Source of the DNA: JBCCFK01 sp965262315 | GTDB taxonomy: Bacteria > Actinomycetota > Acidimicrobiia > Acidimicrobiales > UBA8592 | NCBI GenBank assembly: GCA_965262315.1 | Contig: CBDHFJ010000125.1 | Span: 1 to 62,065 of the forward strand | Reading direction: 5' to 3' | DNA length: 62,065 bases | Shown: positions 9,128 through 17,627 of the stretch, piece by piece | How positions within the stretch are numbered: the stretch's first letter is position 1 | How the letters are laid out: every line of letters begins with the position of its first letter | The notes under the pieces: generated by a model | What the model saw: the letters and a program-made list of their open reading frames with translations, nothing else | Told to the model about the DNA's origin: nothing | Databases searched by the model: none | Position numbers and translations under genes: made by a program

Positions 9128-9199
9128 CCACCACCGGGACCCGCCACGAAGACCTCGAAAGCGTCTTCCGCTACCTCGTGGAGCGCCGATGACCACCAC
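9081..9199. repeat. 65-bp tandem duplication across the ATPase stop / permease start
   Basis: Bases 9081-9134 recur identically at 9146-9199 (54 bases, offset 65). The repeated block encodes the last ATPase residues (EDLESVFRYLVERR), the overlapping stop/start CGATGA and the first permease codons (MTTT). Because 65 is not a multiple of three, the second copy is read differently and ends the small ORF at 9124-9192. Confidence 0.95.
9124..9192 (+). CDS. 22-aa ORF created by the junction duplication
   Basis: ATG at 9124 overlaps the ATPase stop (ATGA), reads MTTTGTRHEDLESVFRYLV then ERR, and stops at 9190-9192, overlapping the permease ATG at 9189. Residues 9-22 repeat the ATPase C-terminus. 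Its main role may simply be to keep coupling from ATPase to permease after the duplication. Whether a stable peptide is made is unknown. Confidence 0.45.
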   Translation: MTTTGTRHEDLESVFRYLVERR

Positions 9200-9944
9200 T
9201 GCCGCCCACCACTCCGCCGCCCGGCGTCGGCCGTCGAGCCTCGACGCCTTCGTCGCCACCTACCGCCTCTTCCTGCGGGGCCAGCTGACCCGCTTGCGCG
9301 CCCTCGGGCTCCTCGCGCTCGGAGCGATCAGCATCATCCTCACTGCGGTCGCCCGCACCGCAGATGACGTCCCCGACGCCGCGACCACAGTGTTGGCGGA
9401 GTACGGCCTGGCCGTCGTCGCACCCGTGTGCACCTTGTGGGTGGCGACCTCGTTGCTCGGCGATCTCGCCGAGGATCGACTCCTGGCGTATCTGTGGCTG
9501 AAGCCGGTCGCCCGATGGGTGATGCCCGCCGCCGCGGTCGCCGCCGTCCTCACGATCATGGTGCCGGTGGTCGTCGTGCCGCTCACGGTCGCCGCCCTGG
9601 TCTCGGGGGTCTCCGAGCTGGTGGCTGCCACCGCGGGTGCCGCACTCCTGGCCGTGGCCGCCTACGCGGGGCTCTTCGTGGCCGCCGGGGCCCGCTTCAC
9701 CCGGGCCCTGTGGTGGGGGCTGCTCTACATCCTGGTCTGGGAGAACGCGGTCGCCAGGATCGCCGACGGGACCGCTCAGCTCGCCGTGCGGAGCTACGTC
9801 GTCTCCATCCTCTCTCGCGCCACCGACGTCGACCTGGCACTGGCCGACCGATCCGCACCCGCCAGCGTCATCGTGCCCCTGCTCATCACCATCGGCGGGG
9901 TCGCCGCGGCCACCCTGGTCCTGCGCCGCCGCGACGTCGACTGA
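9189..9944 (+). CDS. ABC-2 type transporter permease
   Basis: 251 residues, strongly hydrophobic with about six predicted membrane helices: near residues 35-55 (LGLLALGAISIILT), 75-95, 110-150, 160-185, 190-205 and 225-245. The N-terminal MTTT start at 9189 follows the second copy of the ATGA junction. It is the membrane partner of the preceding ATPase in an ABC-2 type exporter; substrate unknown. The C-terminus RRRDVD and its stop codon form the first unit of the 35-bp repeat array that follows. Confidence 0.8.
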   Translation: MTTTAAHHSAARRRPSSLDAFVATYRLFLRGQLTRLRALGLLALGAISIILTAVARTADDVPDAATTVLAEYGLAVVAPVCTLWVATSLLGDLAEDRLLAYLWLKPVARWVMPAAAVAAVLTIMVPVVVVPLTVAALVSGVSELVAATAGAALLAVAAYAGLFVAAGARFTRALWWGLLYILVWENAVARIADGTAQLAVRSYVVSILSRATDVDLALADRSAPASVIVPLLITIGGVAAATLVLRRRDVD

Positions 9945-10190
9945 GCACCTCCGACCGCTGCCACCGCGACGTCGACTGAGCACCTCCGACCGCTGCCACC
10001 GCGACGCCGACCGAACACCTCCGACCGCTGCCACCCGCCACTGAGCGACCGCCGCCGCGACGCCGACCGAACACCTCCGACCGCTGCCACCGCGACGCCG
10101 ACCGAACACCTCCGACTGCTGCCACCGCGACGTCGACTGAGCGCCTCCGACCGCCGCCGCGACGCCGACCGAACACCTCCGACCGCCGCC
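9931..10190. repeat. 35-bp tandem repeat array (7 units) starting inside the permease stop region
   Basis: Units begin at 9931, 9966, 10001, 10057, 10092, 10127 and 10159; the first five are 35 bases and the last two 32. Each reads GCGACGYCGAC, then TGAG or CGAA, then CNCCTCCGACYGC and a pyrimidine-rich end. Two variants (GTCGACTGAG and GCCGACCGAA) occur in the order T,T,C,C,C,T,C, with a 21-base interruption at 10036-10056. Unit 1 is the coding end of the permease plus its stop. No spacers, so not CRISPR. Confidence 0.93.
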
Positions 10191-10430
10191 GCCGGCCTGC
10201 GCGAGGAGCGGGTCGGAGCCAACCGAGCGAATCCTGTCGGACGATTTCTTCGGTGAAATCCGAACGTTTTCGGCCGTGTTACGTGTCTGTGACATGGGTC
10301 AGGAGGGGCGGGGGTGCGTTGCAATGGCCTCCTTATGCTCATAACGTCGCGGAATCCGGCTACCACTCGGTAGGAGCGACATTTTGCTTCTCGAAGCGCC
10401 GGAGCAAACCCACAAGGAGGGGTCCTTACC
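10191..10430 (+). promoter_or_regulatory. Leader and candidate promoter of the oligopeptide-type ABC operon
   Basis: This gene-free stretch holds a plausible sigma-70-like promoter: TTGCAA (10319-10324), 17 bases, TAACGT (10342-10347). A short hairpin CTACC-actc-GGTAG (10360-10373) lies in the leader and a strong AAGGAGGGG site sits just before the ATG at 10431. The rest, including GC-rich 10191-10260, shows nothing I recognise. Confidence 0.4.
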
Positions 10431-12332
10431 ATGCGTTCAAGTTGGATGAGGCTGTTGGCTGCCCTGTTGGCCTTCAGTTTGATTGCCGCCGCCTGCGGCG
10501 GTGACGACGACGACGATCCCGTCACCAGCGGTGACGGAACGGCCGAGCCGTCGGACGACGGCGGCGAAGAGCCCGCCGACGACGGTGGCGAAGAGCCCGC
10601 CGACGACGGCGACACCGAAGCCTCCGACGACGACGGTGCCGAAGAGCCCGCCGACGACGGCGACACCGAGGCCTCCGACGACGACGGCGGCGAAGAGCCC
10701 ATGGCCACCACCGTGTCCTACGGCAACGCCCAGGAGTTCTCGAACTACAACAACGGCCTGGCCGCGTCGAACTCGGTGAAGAACACCATCATCGTCAATG
10801 AGATCCTCCCGAGCCCGCACGACTTCGCCGGCCCCACTGGTGACCTCACCCTGAACGGTGAACTCATGGACGCGGTCAACGTGCTCAGCACCGACCCCCA
10901 GGTCATCGAGTGGGTCATCAACGCCGATGCCGTCTGGTCCGACGGTGAGCCCATCGACTGTGACGACTGGTACCTCGCCTGGCAGGCCTTCGGTGGCACC
11001 TGGCTGACCCTCGACGAGAACGGCGACCCCGTGATCGACGAGGAGTCCGAAGCCGAGATTCCGCTGTTCGCCGTGACCGGCTCCACCGGCTACGACGTCA
11101 TCGACTCCGTCGAGTGCTCCGACGACGGCAAGACCATCACCACGAGCTACGGCACGATCTTCGCCGACTGGCGCTCCTCGTTCACCCAGCTGATGCCGGC
11201 ACACGTCGTCGCCCGCGAGGCCGGTGTGGATGACCTGATCGCTGCCTTCGACGGTGGCGACCAGGCCGCCGTCGAGGCCATGGCCGAGTTCTACAACACC
11301 GCCTGGGCCATGAACCCGGGTGAGCTGCTCGACGAGGCCCTCATCCCCTCCGGTGGCAAGTTCAAGCTCGGTTCCTGGGAAGCAGGCGCCAGCCTGACCC
11401 TGGTCCCCAACGAGAACTACTGGGGCACCCCGGCCAACGGCGAGGTCGTCGTCCGCTACATCGCGGAAGAGGCGCAGGCCCAGGCGCTCGCCAACGGCGA
11501 GATCAACGCCATGGACCCCCAGCCGACGCCTGACCTCCTGGCGCAGCTCGAGGGCACCGACGGTGTCGTCGTCGAGACCGGCTCGCAGTTCATCTGGGAG
11601 CACTTCGACTTCAACTTCAACACCGTCTTCGGCGACATCCGGGTGCGTGAGGCCTTCGCTCACTGCCTGCCCCGCCAGCAGATGGTGTCGAACCTGATCC
11701 AGCCGCTCGATCCGACGGCCGAGATCCTGAACAACCGCTACAACCAGCCCTTCGAGTCCGGCTACGTGGACAACTCCGGTGGCCGCTTCGCCGAGGTCAA
11801 CATCGAAGAGGCCCAGCGCCTGCTCGACGAGTCGGGGATCTCCCAGCCCGTCGACGTGCGCATCGGCTGGTTCGACAACGGTGGCAACGCCCGCCGCACC
11901 GACCAGGTGGCCCTGACCGTCGAGAGCTGCAACCAGGTCGAGGGCTTCAACATCATCGACGCCGGTTCGGAGACCTTCTTCGACGTCGAGCTCGCCGCAG
12001 GTGACTGGGACATCGCCATGTTCGCCTGGGCCGGCTCGCCCCTGAAGACCGGTTCCTCCGAGATCTACCGCACCGCCGGTGGCATCAACTTCGGTGGCTA
12101 CGGCAACCCCGACGTCGACGCCCTGCTGGACGCGATCAACCAGGAGCTGGACGCCCAGACCCAGGTCGATCTGTCCAACCAGGTCGACGTCATCCTCTGG
12201 GAAGACCTCGTGACCATCCCGGTCTTCAGCTTCCCGGGTGTCGTCGCCTACAGCGACAACGCCGAGAACGTCATCTACAACCCGTCGCAGAACGGTCTGA
12301 CGTTCAACGCCAGCGCCTGGCAGCTCAGCTGA
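10431..12332 (+). CDS. ABC transporter substrate-binding lipoprotein, family 5 (oligopeptide/nickel type)
   Basis: 633 residues. A lipoprotein signal peptide ends in the lipobox IAAAC, with Cys near residue 22. A ~65-residue acidic low-complexity linker follows, repeating EEPADDG and DTEASDDDG. Then comes an SBP family 5 fold: VWSDGEPIDCDDW, GKFKLGSWEAGASLTLVPNENYWG, and VREAFAHCLPRQQMV. It captures peptides or similar ligands outside the membrane for the two permeases downstream. Start is fixed by AAGGAGGGG upstream. Two strong hairpins separate it from the permease genes. Ligand cannot be stated; distant DppA/OppA-like family. Confidence 0.9.
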   Translation: MRSSWMRLLAALLAFSLIAAACGGDDDDDPVTSGDGTAEPSDDGGEEPADDGGEEPADDGDTEASDDDGAEEPADDGDTEASDDDGGEEPMATTVSYGNAQEFSNYNNGLAASNSVKNTIIVNEILPSPHDFAGPTGDLTLNGELMDAVNVLSTDPQVIEWVINADAVWSDGEPIDCDDWYLAWQAFGGTWLTLDENGDPVIDEESEAEIPLFAVTGSTGYDVIDSVECSDDGKTITTSYGTIFADWRSSFTQLMPAHVVAREAGVDDLIAAFDGGDQAAVEAMAEFYNTAWAMNPGELLDEALIPSGGKFKLGSWEAGASLTLVPNENYWGTPANGEVVVRYIAEEAQAQALANGEINAMDPQPTPDLLAQLEGTDGVVVETGSQFIWEHFDFNFNTVFGDIRVREAFAHCLPRQQMVSNLIQPLDPTAEILNNRYNQPFESGYVDNSGGRFAEVNIEEAQRLLDESGISQPVDVRIGWFDNGGNARRTDQVALTVESCNQVEGFNIIDAGSETFFDVELAAGDWDIAMFAWAGSPLKTGSSEIYRTAGGINFGGYGNPDVDALLDAINQELDAQTQVDLSNQVDVILWEDLVTIPVFSFPGVVAYSDNAENVIYNPSQNGLTFNASAWQLS

Positions 12333-12355
12333 TCCTGGCCATCCGACGCCGCCTT

Positions 12356-12379
12356 GCCGCCCACGAGCCCGTGGGCGGC
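12356..12379 (+). terminator. Hairpin after the substrate-binding protein gene
   Basis: Perfect 10-bp stem GCCGCCCACG / CGTGGGCGGC with a 4-base loop, 24 bases after the stop. No U-tract follows, so it may act as a partial terminator or 3' mRNA stabiliser rather than a full stop. Confidence 0.55.
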
Positions 12380-12441
12380 AGGGCAGCAATCTTGTCGTCT
12401 GCGGCCTGTCGTTGCCGCTGTGACAAGCTGATGTGACGAAC

Positions 12442-12471
12442 GGTGCTGGGCCGGTCCACCGGCCCAGCACC
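12442..12471 (+). terminator. Second, stronger hairpin before the permease genes
   Basis: Inverted repeat GGTGCTGGGCCGGT / ACCGGCCCAGCACC separated by 2 bases (effective 13-bp stem, 4-base loop). With the preceding hairpin it would favour higher expression of the binding protein than of the permeases, common in importer operons. Confidence 0.55.
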
Positions 12472-12509
12472 GCCACATCACCCTGGTACGTGTTCTGTGG
12501 GGGCGGTCC

Positions 12510-14000
12510 ATGTTCTTCTTCATTCTTCGCAGGTTCCTGGTCTCGGTCCCGATCCTGCTCGCGTCGAGCTTCGTGATGTTCGGGCTGGTCACCATCTCGG
12601 GCGACCCCCTCGCCGAGTTCCGACAGTCGACCGACCCCAACGCTCCGCAGACCATGGCGACGATGCGCCGGCTGCTGGAGCTCGACAAACCCTTCGCCGA
12701 ACGCTATTTCGACTGGCTCGGCGGCCTCTTCACCGGCGACTTCGGCCTCAACCGTGACGGCCAGGAAGTCTCGGCCCTGCTCACCCAGGCCATGGGCACG
12801 ACATTCCGCCTGGTGATCATCGCCACCATCGCCTCCATCGTGATCGGCCTGTTCGTCGGGATCATCACCGCGGTCCGCCAGTACAGCGCCATCGACTACG
12901 GCAGCACCTTCGCCGCCTTCCTCTTCTTCTCCCTCCCCGTCTTCTGGGTGGCCGTGCTCCTCAAGGAGTTCGGCGCCATCCGATTCAACGACTACCTCGA
13001 GCGCCCGGGCCTGTCGGTGCTCGGGATCGCCATCGTGACCGCATTGTCGGCCGCCATCGTCGGTGGCCTGGCCGGCGGTGACTGGCGTCGCCGCGGCATC
13101 GCCGCTGGCGGAGCCGCGGCCGTGACCCTGATCGCGCTGGTCATCATCGACGCCACCGACTGGCTGATGAATCCCGGCCTGTCGCTGCCGGCGATCATCG
13201 TCCTCGCCCTGCTCGGCGGCGCGTTCGCCGCGCTGATCTACGCCCCGCTCGAGAACCGGCCCGTGCTGTTGTCCGGGGTGATCGCCGGTGTGGTCGGTGT
13301 GATCGGATCGCTCGTCCTCGACAGCTGGGTGCAGGACATGTCCTGGACCCGCATGTTCCTCCTCCTGGTCATCTCCCTCGCCACCGGCGCCGCCATCGGC
13401 GCCGTCCTGGGCGGCGAGATCGACCGTCGGGCCGCAGTGCAGGCCGGCATGACCTCCACGTTCATCGTCGGCATCGTCGTGGTGATCGACCAGTTCATCA
13501 GCGCCTGGGAGCCCGGGCGCACGATCGCCACCATCGGCCCCCGCACCCCCAACCTCGACGCCCCGTTCTGGCCCACGATGGTCGACTACGCCGGCCACCA
13601 GGTGCTCCCGTCGCTGGCGCTGGCCCTGATCGGGTTCGCCACCTACATGCGGTTCACCCGGGCCTCGATGCTCGAGACCCTCGAGTCCGACTACGTCCGC
13701 ACCGCCAAGGCCAAAGGGCTGCCGGCCACCCAGGTCATCATGCGCCACGCCTTCCGCACCGCCCTCATCCCGGTCATGACGGTGATCGCCATCAGCTTCG
13801 CCACGATCATCGAGGGTGCGGTCATCACCGAGCGTGTGTTCGCATGGCAGGGCATGGGCTCGCTGTTCATCGAGGGCCTCCAGGAAGTCGACCCGTACCC
13901 GGTGATGGGCTTCCTGGTCGTGGTCTCGATCTCGATTGTGTTGCTCAACGCAGTCGCAGACATCATGTACGCCTATCTCGACCCGAGGATTCGCCGATGA
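12510..14000 (+). CDS. ABC transporter permease, DppB/OppB type, with a large membrane insertion
   Basis: 496 residues against the usual ~310-340. The N-terminal part (residues 1-160) is a normal DppB start (FFFILRRFLVSVPILL). The C-terminal part (about 335-496) carries the binding-protein-dependent transport EAA loop (SDYVRTAKAKGLP, ~393-405). Between them lies an extra ~165 residues (~165-330) with about six more hydrophobic segments and short polar loops such as GGDWRRRG. It forms the channel with the next gene. ATG start; its stop overlaps the next ATG (ATGA). Confidence 0.88.
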   Translation: MFFFILRRFLVSVPILLASSFVMFGLVTISGDPLAEFRQSTDPNAPQTMATMRRLLELDKPFAERYFDWLGGLFTGDFGLNRDGQEVSALLTQAMGTTFRLVIIATIASIVIGLFVGIITAVRQYSAIDYGSTFAAFLFFSLPVFWVAVLLKEFGAIRFNDYLERPGLSVLGIAIVTALSAAIVGGLAGGDWRRRGIAAGGAAAVTLIALVIIDATDWLMNPGLSLPAIIVLALLGGAFAALIYAPLENRPVLLSGVIAGVVGVIGSLVLDSWVQDMSWTRMFLLLVISLATGAAIGAVLGGEIDRRAAVQAGMTSTFIVGIVVVIDQFISAWEPGRTIATIGPRTPNLDAPFWPTMVDYAGHQVLPSLALALIGFATYMRFTRASMLETLESDYVRTAKAKGLPATQVIMRHAFRTALIPVMTVIAISFATIIEGAVITERVFAWQGMGSLFIEGLQEVDPYPVMGFLVVVSISIVLLNAVADIMYAYLDPRIRR

Positions 14001-15010
14001 CTGGTCTGGGTGACATCAACGCACAGGTCGCCTCCACCACCGCGGGAGTGATGGGCCCCGACGCCGACGTCGGCGGCATGAACCACGGCCCCGAGCGCGA
14101 GTTCACCGTCAAGAGCCGCACCCAGTGGCAGATGGTGGTCGGGCGGTTCTTCCGACACCGCCTCGCGATGGTGAGCCTCGTCATCCTCACGTCCGTCGTC
14201 CTGCTGGCGTTCGTCGGCCTGGCCGTGTGGAAGCACCCGTTCGACAAGTCCGGCATCATCGAGAACGGCGGCCGACCCACGCTCGACGCGATCCCCTGGC
14301 TCGACGGCGACGGCCTGATGCTGGGCGAGCACCCCTTCGGGCAGGACAACATCGGCCGCGACTACTTCGCGGTCACGCTGCGGGGCGCCCAGCAGAGCAT
14401 CCTCATCGCGTTGGTGGCCGGCGCCCTGGCCACGTTCATCGGGACCATCGTCGGCGGGCTGTCGGGCTACTACCGAGGCTGGGTCGACACCGTACTCATG
14501 CGCTTCGTCGACGTGATGTTCACCATTCCCCTCCTGCTGGTGGCCGCCGTGCTCGGACGCACCTTCCAGTCCGACAGCATCTTCGTGGTGGCGCTGATCA
14601 TCGCCCTCGCCTCCTGGTTGACGACCTCACGAGTGATCCGCGCGGAGTTCATGTCGCTGCGTGAGAAGGAGTTCGTGGAGGCCGCTCGAGCGCTGGGCGC
14701 CAGCAACGCGCGGATCATGTGGAAGCACATCCTTCCCAACGTGATCGGCTCCGTCGTGGTGACCGCAACCCTGCTCATCTCCGCCGCGATCCTGGTCGAG
14801 ACCGCCCTGTCGTTCCTCGGCCTCGGCGTCGGCGGCTCCGACTGGTCGCTGGGCAAGCAGGTCTCCCAGTACCAGACTGCGTTCAACACCCGACCGTGGC
14901 TGTTCTGGTGGCCGGGGCTGTTCATCGTGACCATCGCCCTGTGCATCAACTTCATCGGCGACGGTCTCCGTGATGCCTTCGATCCCCGCCAGAATCGGGT
15001 CCGTCAGTGA
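13997..15010 (+). CDS. ABC transporter permease, DppC/OppC type
   Basis: 337 residues. The start overlaps the previous stop by four bases. A ~45-residue soluble N-terminus leads to the OppC N-terminal helix (FFRHRLAMVSLVILTSVVLLA) and the periplasmic loop with GEHPFGQDNIGRDYFA. Five further membrane segments follow, with the EAA loop LREKEFVEAARALGAS. It is the second channel subunit of the importer. Next gene starts with GTG overlapping its stop (GTGA). Confidence 0.9.
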   Translation: MTGLGDINAQVASTTAGVMGPDADVGGMNHGPEREFTVKSRTQWQMVVGRFFRHRLAMVSLVILTSVVLLAFVGLAVWKHPFDKSGIIENGGRPTLDAIPWLDGDGLMLGEHPFGQDNIGRDYFAVTLRGAQQSILIALVAGALATFIGTIVGGLSGYYRGWVDTVLMRFVDVMFTIPLLLVAAVLGRTFQSDSIFVVALIIALASWLTTSRVIRAEFMSLREKEFVEAARALGASNARIMWKHILPNVIGSVVVTATLLISAAILVETALSFLGLGVGGSDWSLGKQVSQYQTAFNTRPWLFWWPGLFIVTIALCINFIGDGLRDAFDPRQNRVRQ

Positions 15011-16050
15011 CCGCGACGGAGGCGGCCACCCGCAACACCGAGCCGGCCGACAACGTCCTCCTCGACGTTCGAGACCTCCGGGTCACGTTCCCCAGCGAAG
15101 ACGGCGACGTCCTCGCCGTCCGCGGCGTCTCCTACGAGGTGCACCGCAACGAGGTCTTCGGCATCGTGGGCGAATCGGGCTCCGGCAAGTCCGTGTCCAC
15201 CATGGCGCTGATGGGCCTGCTGCCCCGGACCGCACGGATTCAGGGATCGGCCCGGTACCTCGGTCACGAGCTGGTGGGGGTCCCCGATCGAGAGGTGCGC
15301 AAGCACCGGGGCAACAACATCGCGATGATCTTCCAGGATCCGATGACCTCGCTGAACCCGGTGTACACCGTCGGTCGACAGCTGGCCGAGATCGTGCGAG
15401 CCCATCACCGCATCTCGCCCAAGGAGGCTCGGACCCGAGCCATCGACGCGCTCCAGTTGGTCGGTATCCCGCAGCCCAACCTGCGGGTGGACGCCTACCC
15501 GCACGAGTTCTCCGGCGGTATGCGGCAGCGGGTCATGATCGCCATGGCGATGATGAACCAGCCCGACATCATCATCGCCGACGAGCCCACCACCGCGCTG
15601 GACGTGACGGTCCAGGCGCAGGTGCTCGAGACCCTGATGTCCATCAAGGACGAGCTCCGCGCCGCCATCATCCTGATCACCCACGATCTCGGCGTGGTCG
15701 CCGGCGCGGCCGACCGGGTGGCCGTCATGTACGGCGGCCGGTTCGTCGAGCGTGGATCGGTCGACGAGATCTTCACCAGTCCCCGCATGCCGTACACCCT
15801 GGGCCTGCTCGGTGCCATCCCCTCGCTCGACAGCGAGGGGGAGCTCACCCCGATCCCCGGCACCCCGCCGAGCCTGGTCAATCAGCCCGAGGGCTGCCCC
15901 TTCTCTCCCCGTTGCAGCTACACGATCGACGTCTGCGATGTCTCCGAGCCCGACCTGGTGGACACCGACGCGCCAGGCCACCTGGCAGCGTGTCACCGCT
16001 GGGCCGACCTCATGGACAGCGACGTCACCATCGGGCGGTCGTCCGCATGA
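15007..16050 (+). CDS. ABC transporter ATP-binding protein, DppD/OppD type
   Basis: 347 residues with Walker A GESGSGKS (55-62), Q-loop IFQDPMTSLNPV, signature FSGGMRQRVMIAMA, Walker B IIIADEPTTALD and H-loop ITHDLGVV. The C-terminal oligopeptide/dipeptide extension contains GTPPSL and the cysteines of CPFSPRCSYTIDVC, a pattern that binds an iron-sulfur cluster in some relatives. GTG start at 15007 overlaps the DppC stop. It pairs with the next ATPase. Confidence 0.92.
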   Translation: MTATEAATRNTEPADNVLLDVRDLRVTFPSEDGDVLAVRGVSYEVHRNEVFGIVGESGSGKSVSTMALMGLLPRTARIQGSARYLGHELVGVPDREVRKHRGNNIAMIFQDPMTSLNPVYTVGRQLAEIVRAHHRISPKEARTRAIDALQLVGIPQPNLRVDAYPHEFSGGMRQRVMIAMAMMNQPDIIIADEPTTALDVTVQAQVLETLMSIKDELRAAIILITHDLGVVAGAADRVAVMYGGRFVERGSVDEIFTSPRMPYTLGLLGAIPSLDSEGELTPIPGTPPSLVNQPEGCPFSPRCSYTIDVCDVSEPDLVDTDAPGHLAACHRWADLMDSDVTIGRSSA

Positions 16051-17081
16051 GCGACGCACTCGTGCAGGTCAAGAACCTGGTGAAGGAGTTCCCGGTCACC
16101 AGCAACGGCCTCATCCGCCGCCAGGTCGGCAAGGTCCACGCGGTGTCGGACATCTCCTTCGACATCGACGCCGGCGAGACCCTCGGGCTGGTCGGCGAGT
16201 CCGGCTCGGGCAAGACCACGGCCGGGCGGGCGATCCTCCAGCTCCACGAGCCCACCTCGGGGTCGGTCACCTACGACGGGCAGGAGCTCGTCGGACTCCC
16301 CAAGCGTGAGCTCCGGGCCCTCCGACGCAACGTCCAGATGGTGTTCCAGGACCCGTATGCGTCGCTGAACCCCAAGATGCCGATCAACGACGTGGTGGCC
16401 GAGCCGTTCACCATCCACGAGAACCTCGGGCGCACCGAGCGGCTCGATCGCGTCGCCGATCTCCTCCAGGCCGTCGGTCTCCGACCCGAACACGGCAACC
16501 GCTACCCCCACGAGTTCTCCGGCGGCCAGCGACAGCGCATCGGCATCGCCCGTGCGCTCGCCCTCGACCCCGGCTTCATCGTGTTGGACGAGCCGGTCTC
16601 GGCGCTCGACGTGTCGGTCCAGGCCGGTGTCATCAACCTGCTGCAACAGCTCCAGACCGAGCGCAACATCGCCTACCTGTTCATCGCCCACGACCTGTCG
16701 GTGGTCCGGCACGTGTCCACTCGAGTGGCGGTCATGTACCTGGGCAAGATCGTCGAGATCGCAGATCGCACCACGCTCTACGCAGCACCGTCGCACCCCT
16801 ACACCAAGGCGCTGCTGTCGGCCGTGCCGGTCCCGTCGCCCGCCACCGAGCGGCTGCGGCAGCGCATCGTCCTCGAAGGTGACGTGCCATCGCCGGTGCG
16901 TCCTCCCAGCGGTTGTCGGTTCCGGACGCGCTGCTGGCGGGCCACCGAGGTCTGCGCCGAGGAGGAGCCGGCCATGGTCGAGCGTGCTCCGGGCCAGTTC
17001 TCCGCCTGCCATCACCCGATCGAGCCCGGCGAGGTCGTGGAGATCCGCAGCACGGCCGCAAAGGTCGACGCAGCGGAGTGA
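16047..17081 (+). CDS. ABC transporter ATP-binding protein, DppF/OppF type
   Basis: 344 residues starting at the ATG overlapping the DppD stop. Walker A GESGSGKTT, Q-loop VFQDPYASLNPKM, signature FSGGQRQRIGIARALA, Walker B FIVLDEPVSALD and H-loop IAHDLSVV are intact. The C-terminal oligopeptide extension has PPSGCRFRTRCWRATEVC. It is the second, non-identical ATPase of the importer, giving a complete binding protein, two-permease, two-ATPase system in one operon. Confidence 0.92.
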   Translation: MSDALVQVKNLVKEFPVTSNGLIRRQVGKVHAVSDISFDIDAGETLGLVGESGSGKTTAGRAILQLHEPTSGSVTYDGQELVGLPKRELRALRRNVQMVFQDPYASLNPKMPINDVVAEPFTIHENLGRTERLDRVADLLQAVGLRPEHGNRYPHEFSGGQRQRIGIARALALDPGFIVLDEPVSALDVSVQAGVINLLQQLQTERNIAYLFIAHDLSVVRHVSTRVAVMYLGKIVEIADRTTLYAAPSHPYTKALLSAVPVPSPATERLRQRIVLEGDVPSPVRPPSGCRFRTRCWRATEVCAEEEPAMVERAPGQFSACHHPIEPGEVVEIRSTAAKVDAAE

Positions 17082-17614
17082 ACACCCGAGGGCACGACGC
17101 CCAGGAGCGCGTGGTCCTGCACTCGAGTTGGACAGGCATCGGCCTGGCCGTCCTGGGCGCCATCCTCCTCGTGGTGGTGTCCGTGATCGCGTGGGCCACG
17201 GCCGGCGCGTCGGTCCTGACCGTCCTGGTCACCATCCTCGCCACGGCCTCCGTTCTCGCCGTTGCGTTCGACCTGCCGATCGCATCTTCGTTCGGTGCCA
17301 CCGACGTCATCCGGCACACGCCGCTACGACGTCACCACCTGGACTGGCACGACATCACCAGGCTCAAGCGGGTCCGGGTCGGCATCCATCGCACGCGCCA
17401 CGGCCGCCAAGGCGGACTCATCGCCAACCGCGGTCACCGCAACTACACGTTGGTGGATCGGCTGGAGAGTCGGCTCGAATTCGACGACCTCCGCAAGCTC
17501 CTCGGCGCCGAAGGCGAACGCCTCGGTCTGAACGACGACCTCCGGCCACCCGAGGGCAGACCGCCCACGTGGCTGCACCGTCGGGCCCACTGGCGTCCGC
17601 CCGACGCGACCTGA
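17078..17614 (+). CDS. Small two-helix membrane protein, function unknown
   Basis: 178 residues from a GTG overlapping the upstream ATPase stop (GTGA), so it is the last gene of the importer operon. Two adjacent hydrophobic segments (about residues 18-40 and 45-65) precede a basic cytoplasmic domain with RRHHLDWHDITRLKRVRVG. The layout (two helices, then a strand-rich basic domain) resembles bacterial PH-like membrane proteins of actinobacteria, but I cannot confirm that. Coupling suggests expression with the importer, not necessarily a role in it. Confidence 0.7.
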   Translation: MNTRGHDAQERVVLHSSWTGIGLAVLGAILLVVVSVIAWATAGASVLTVLVTILATASVLAVAFDLPIASSFGATDVIRHTPLRRHHLDWHDITRLKRVRVGIHRTRHGRQGGLIANRGHRNYTLVDRLESRLEFDDLRKLLGAEGERLGLNDDLRPPEGRPPTWLHRRAHWRPPDAT

Positions 17615-17627
17615 TACCGCCGCCGCT

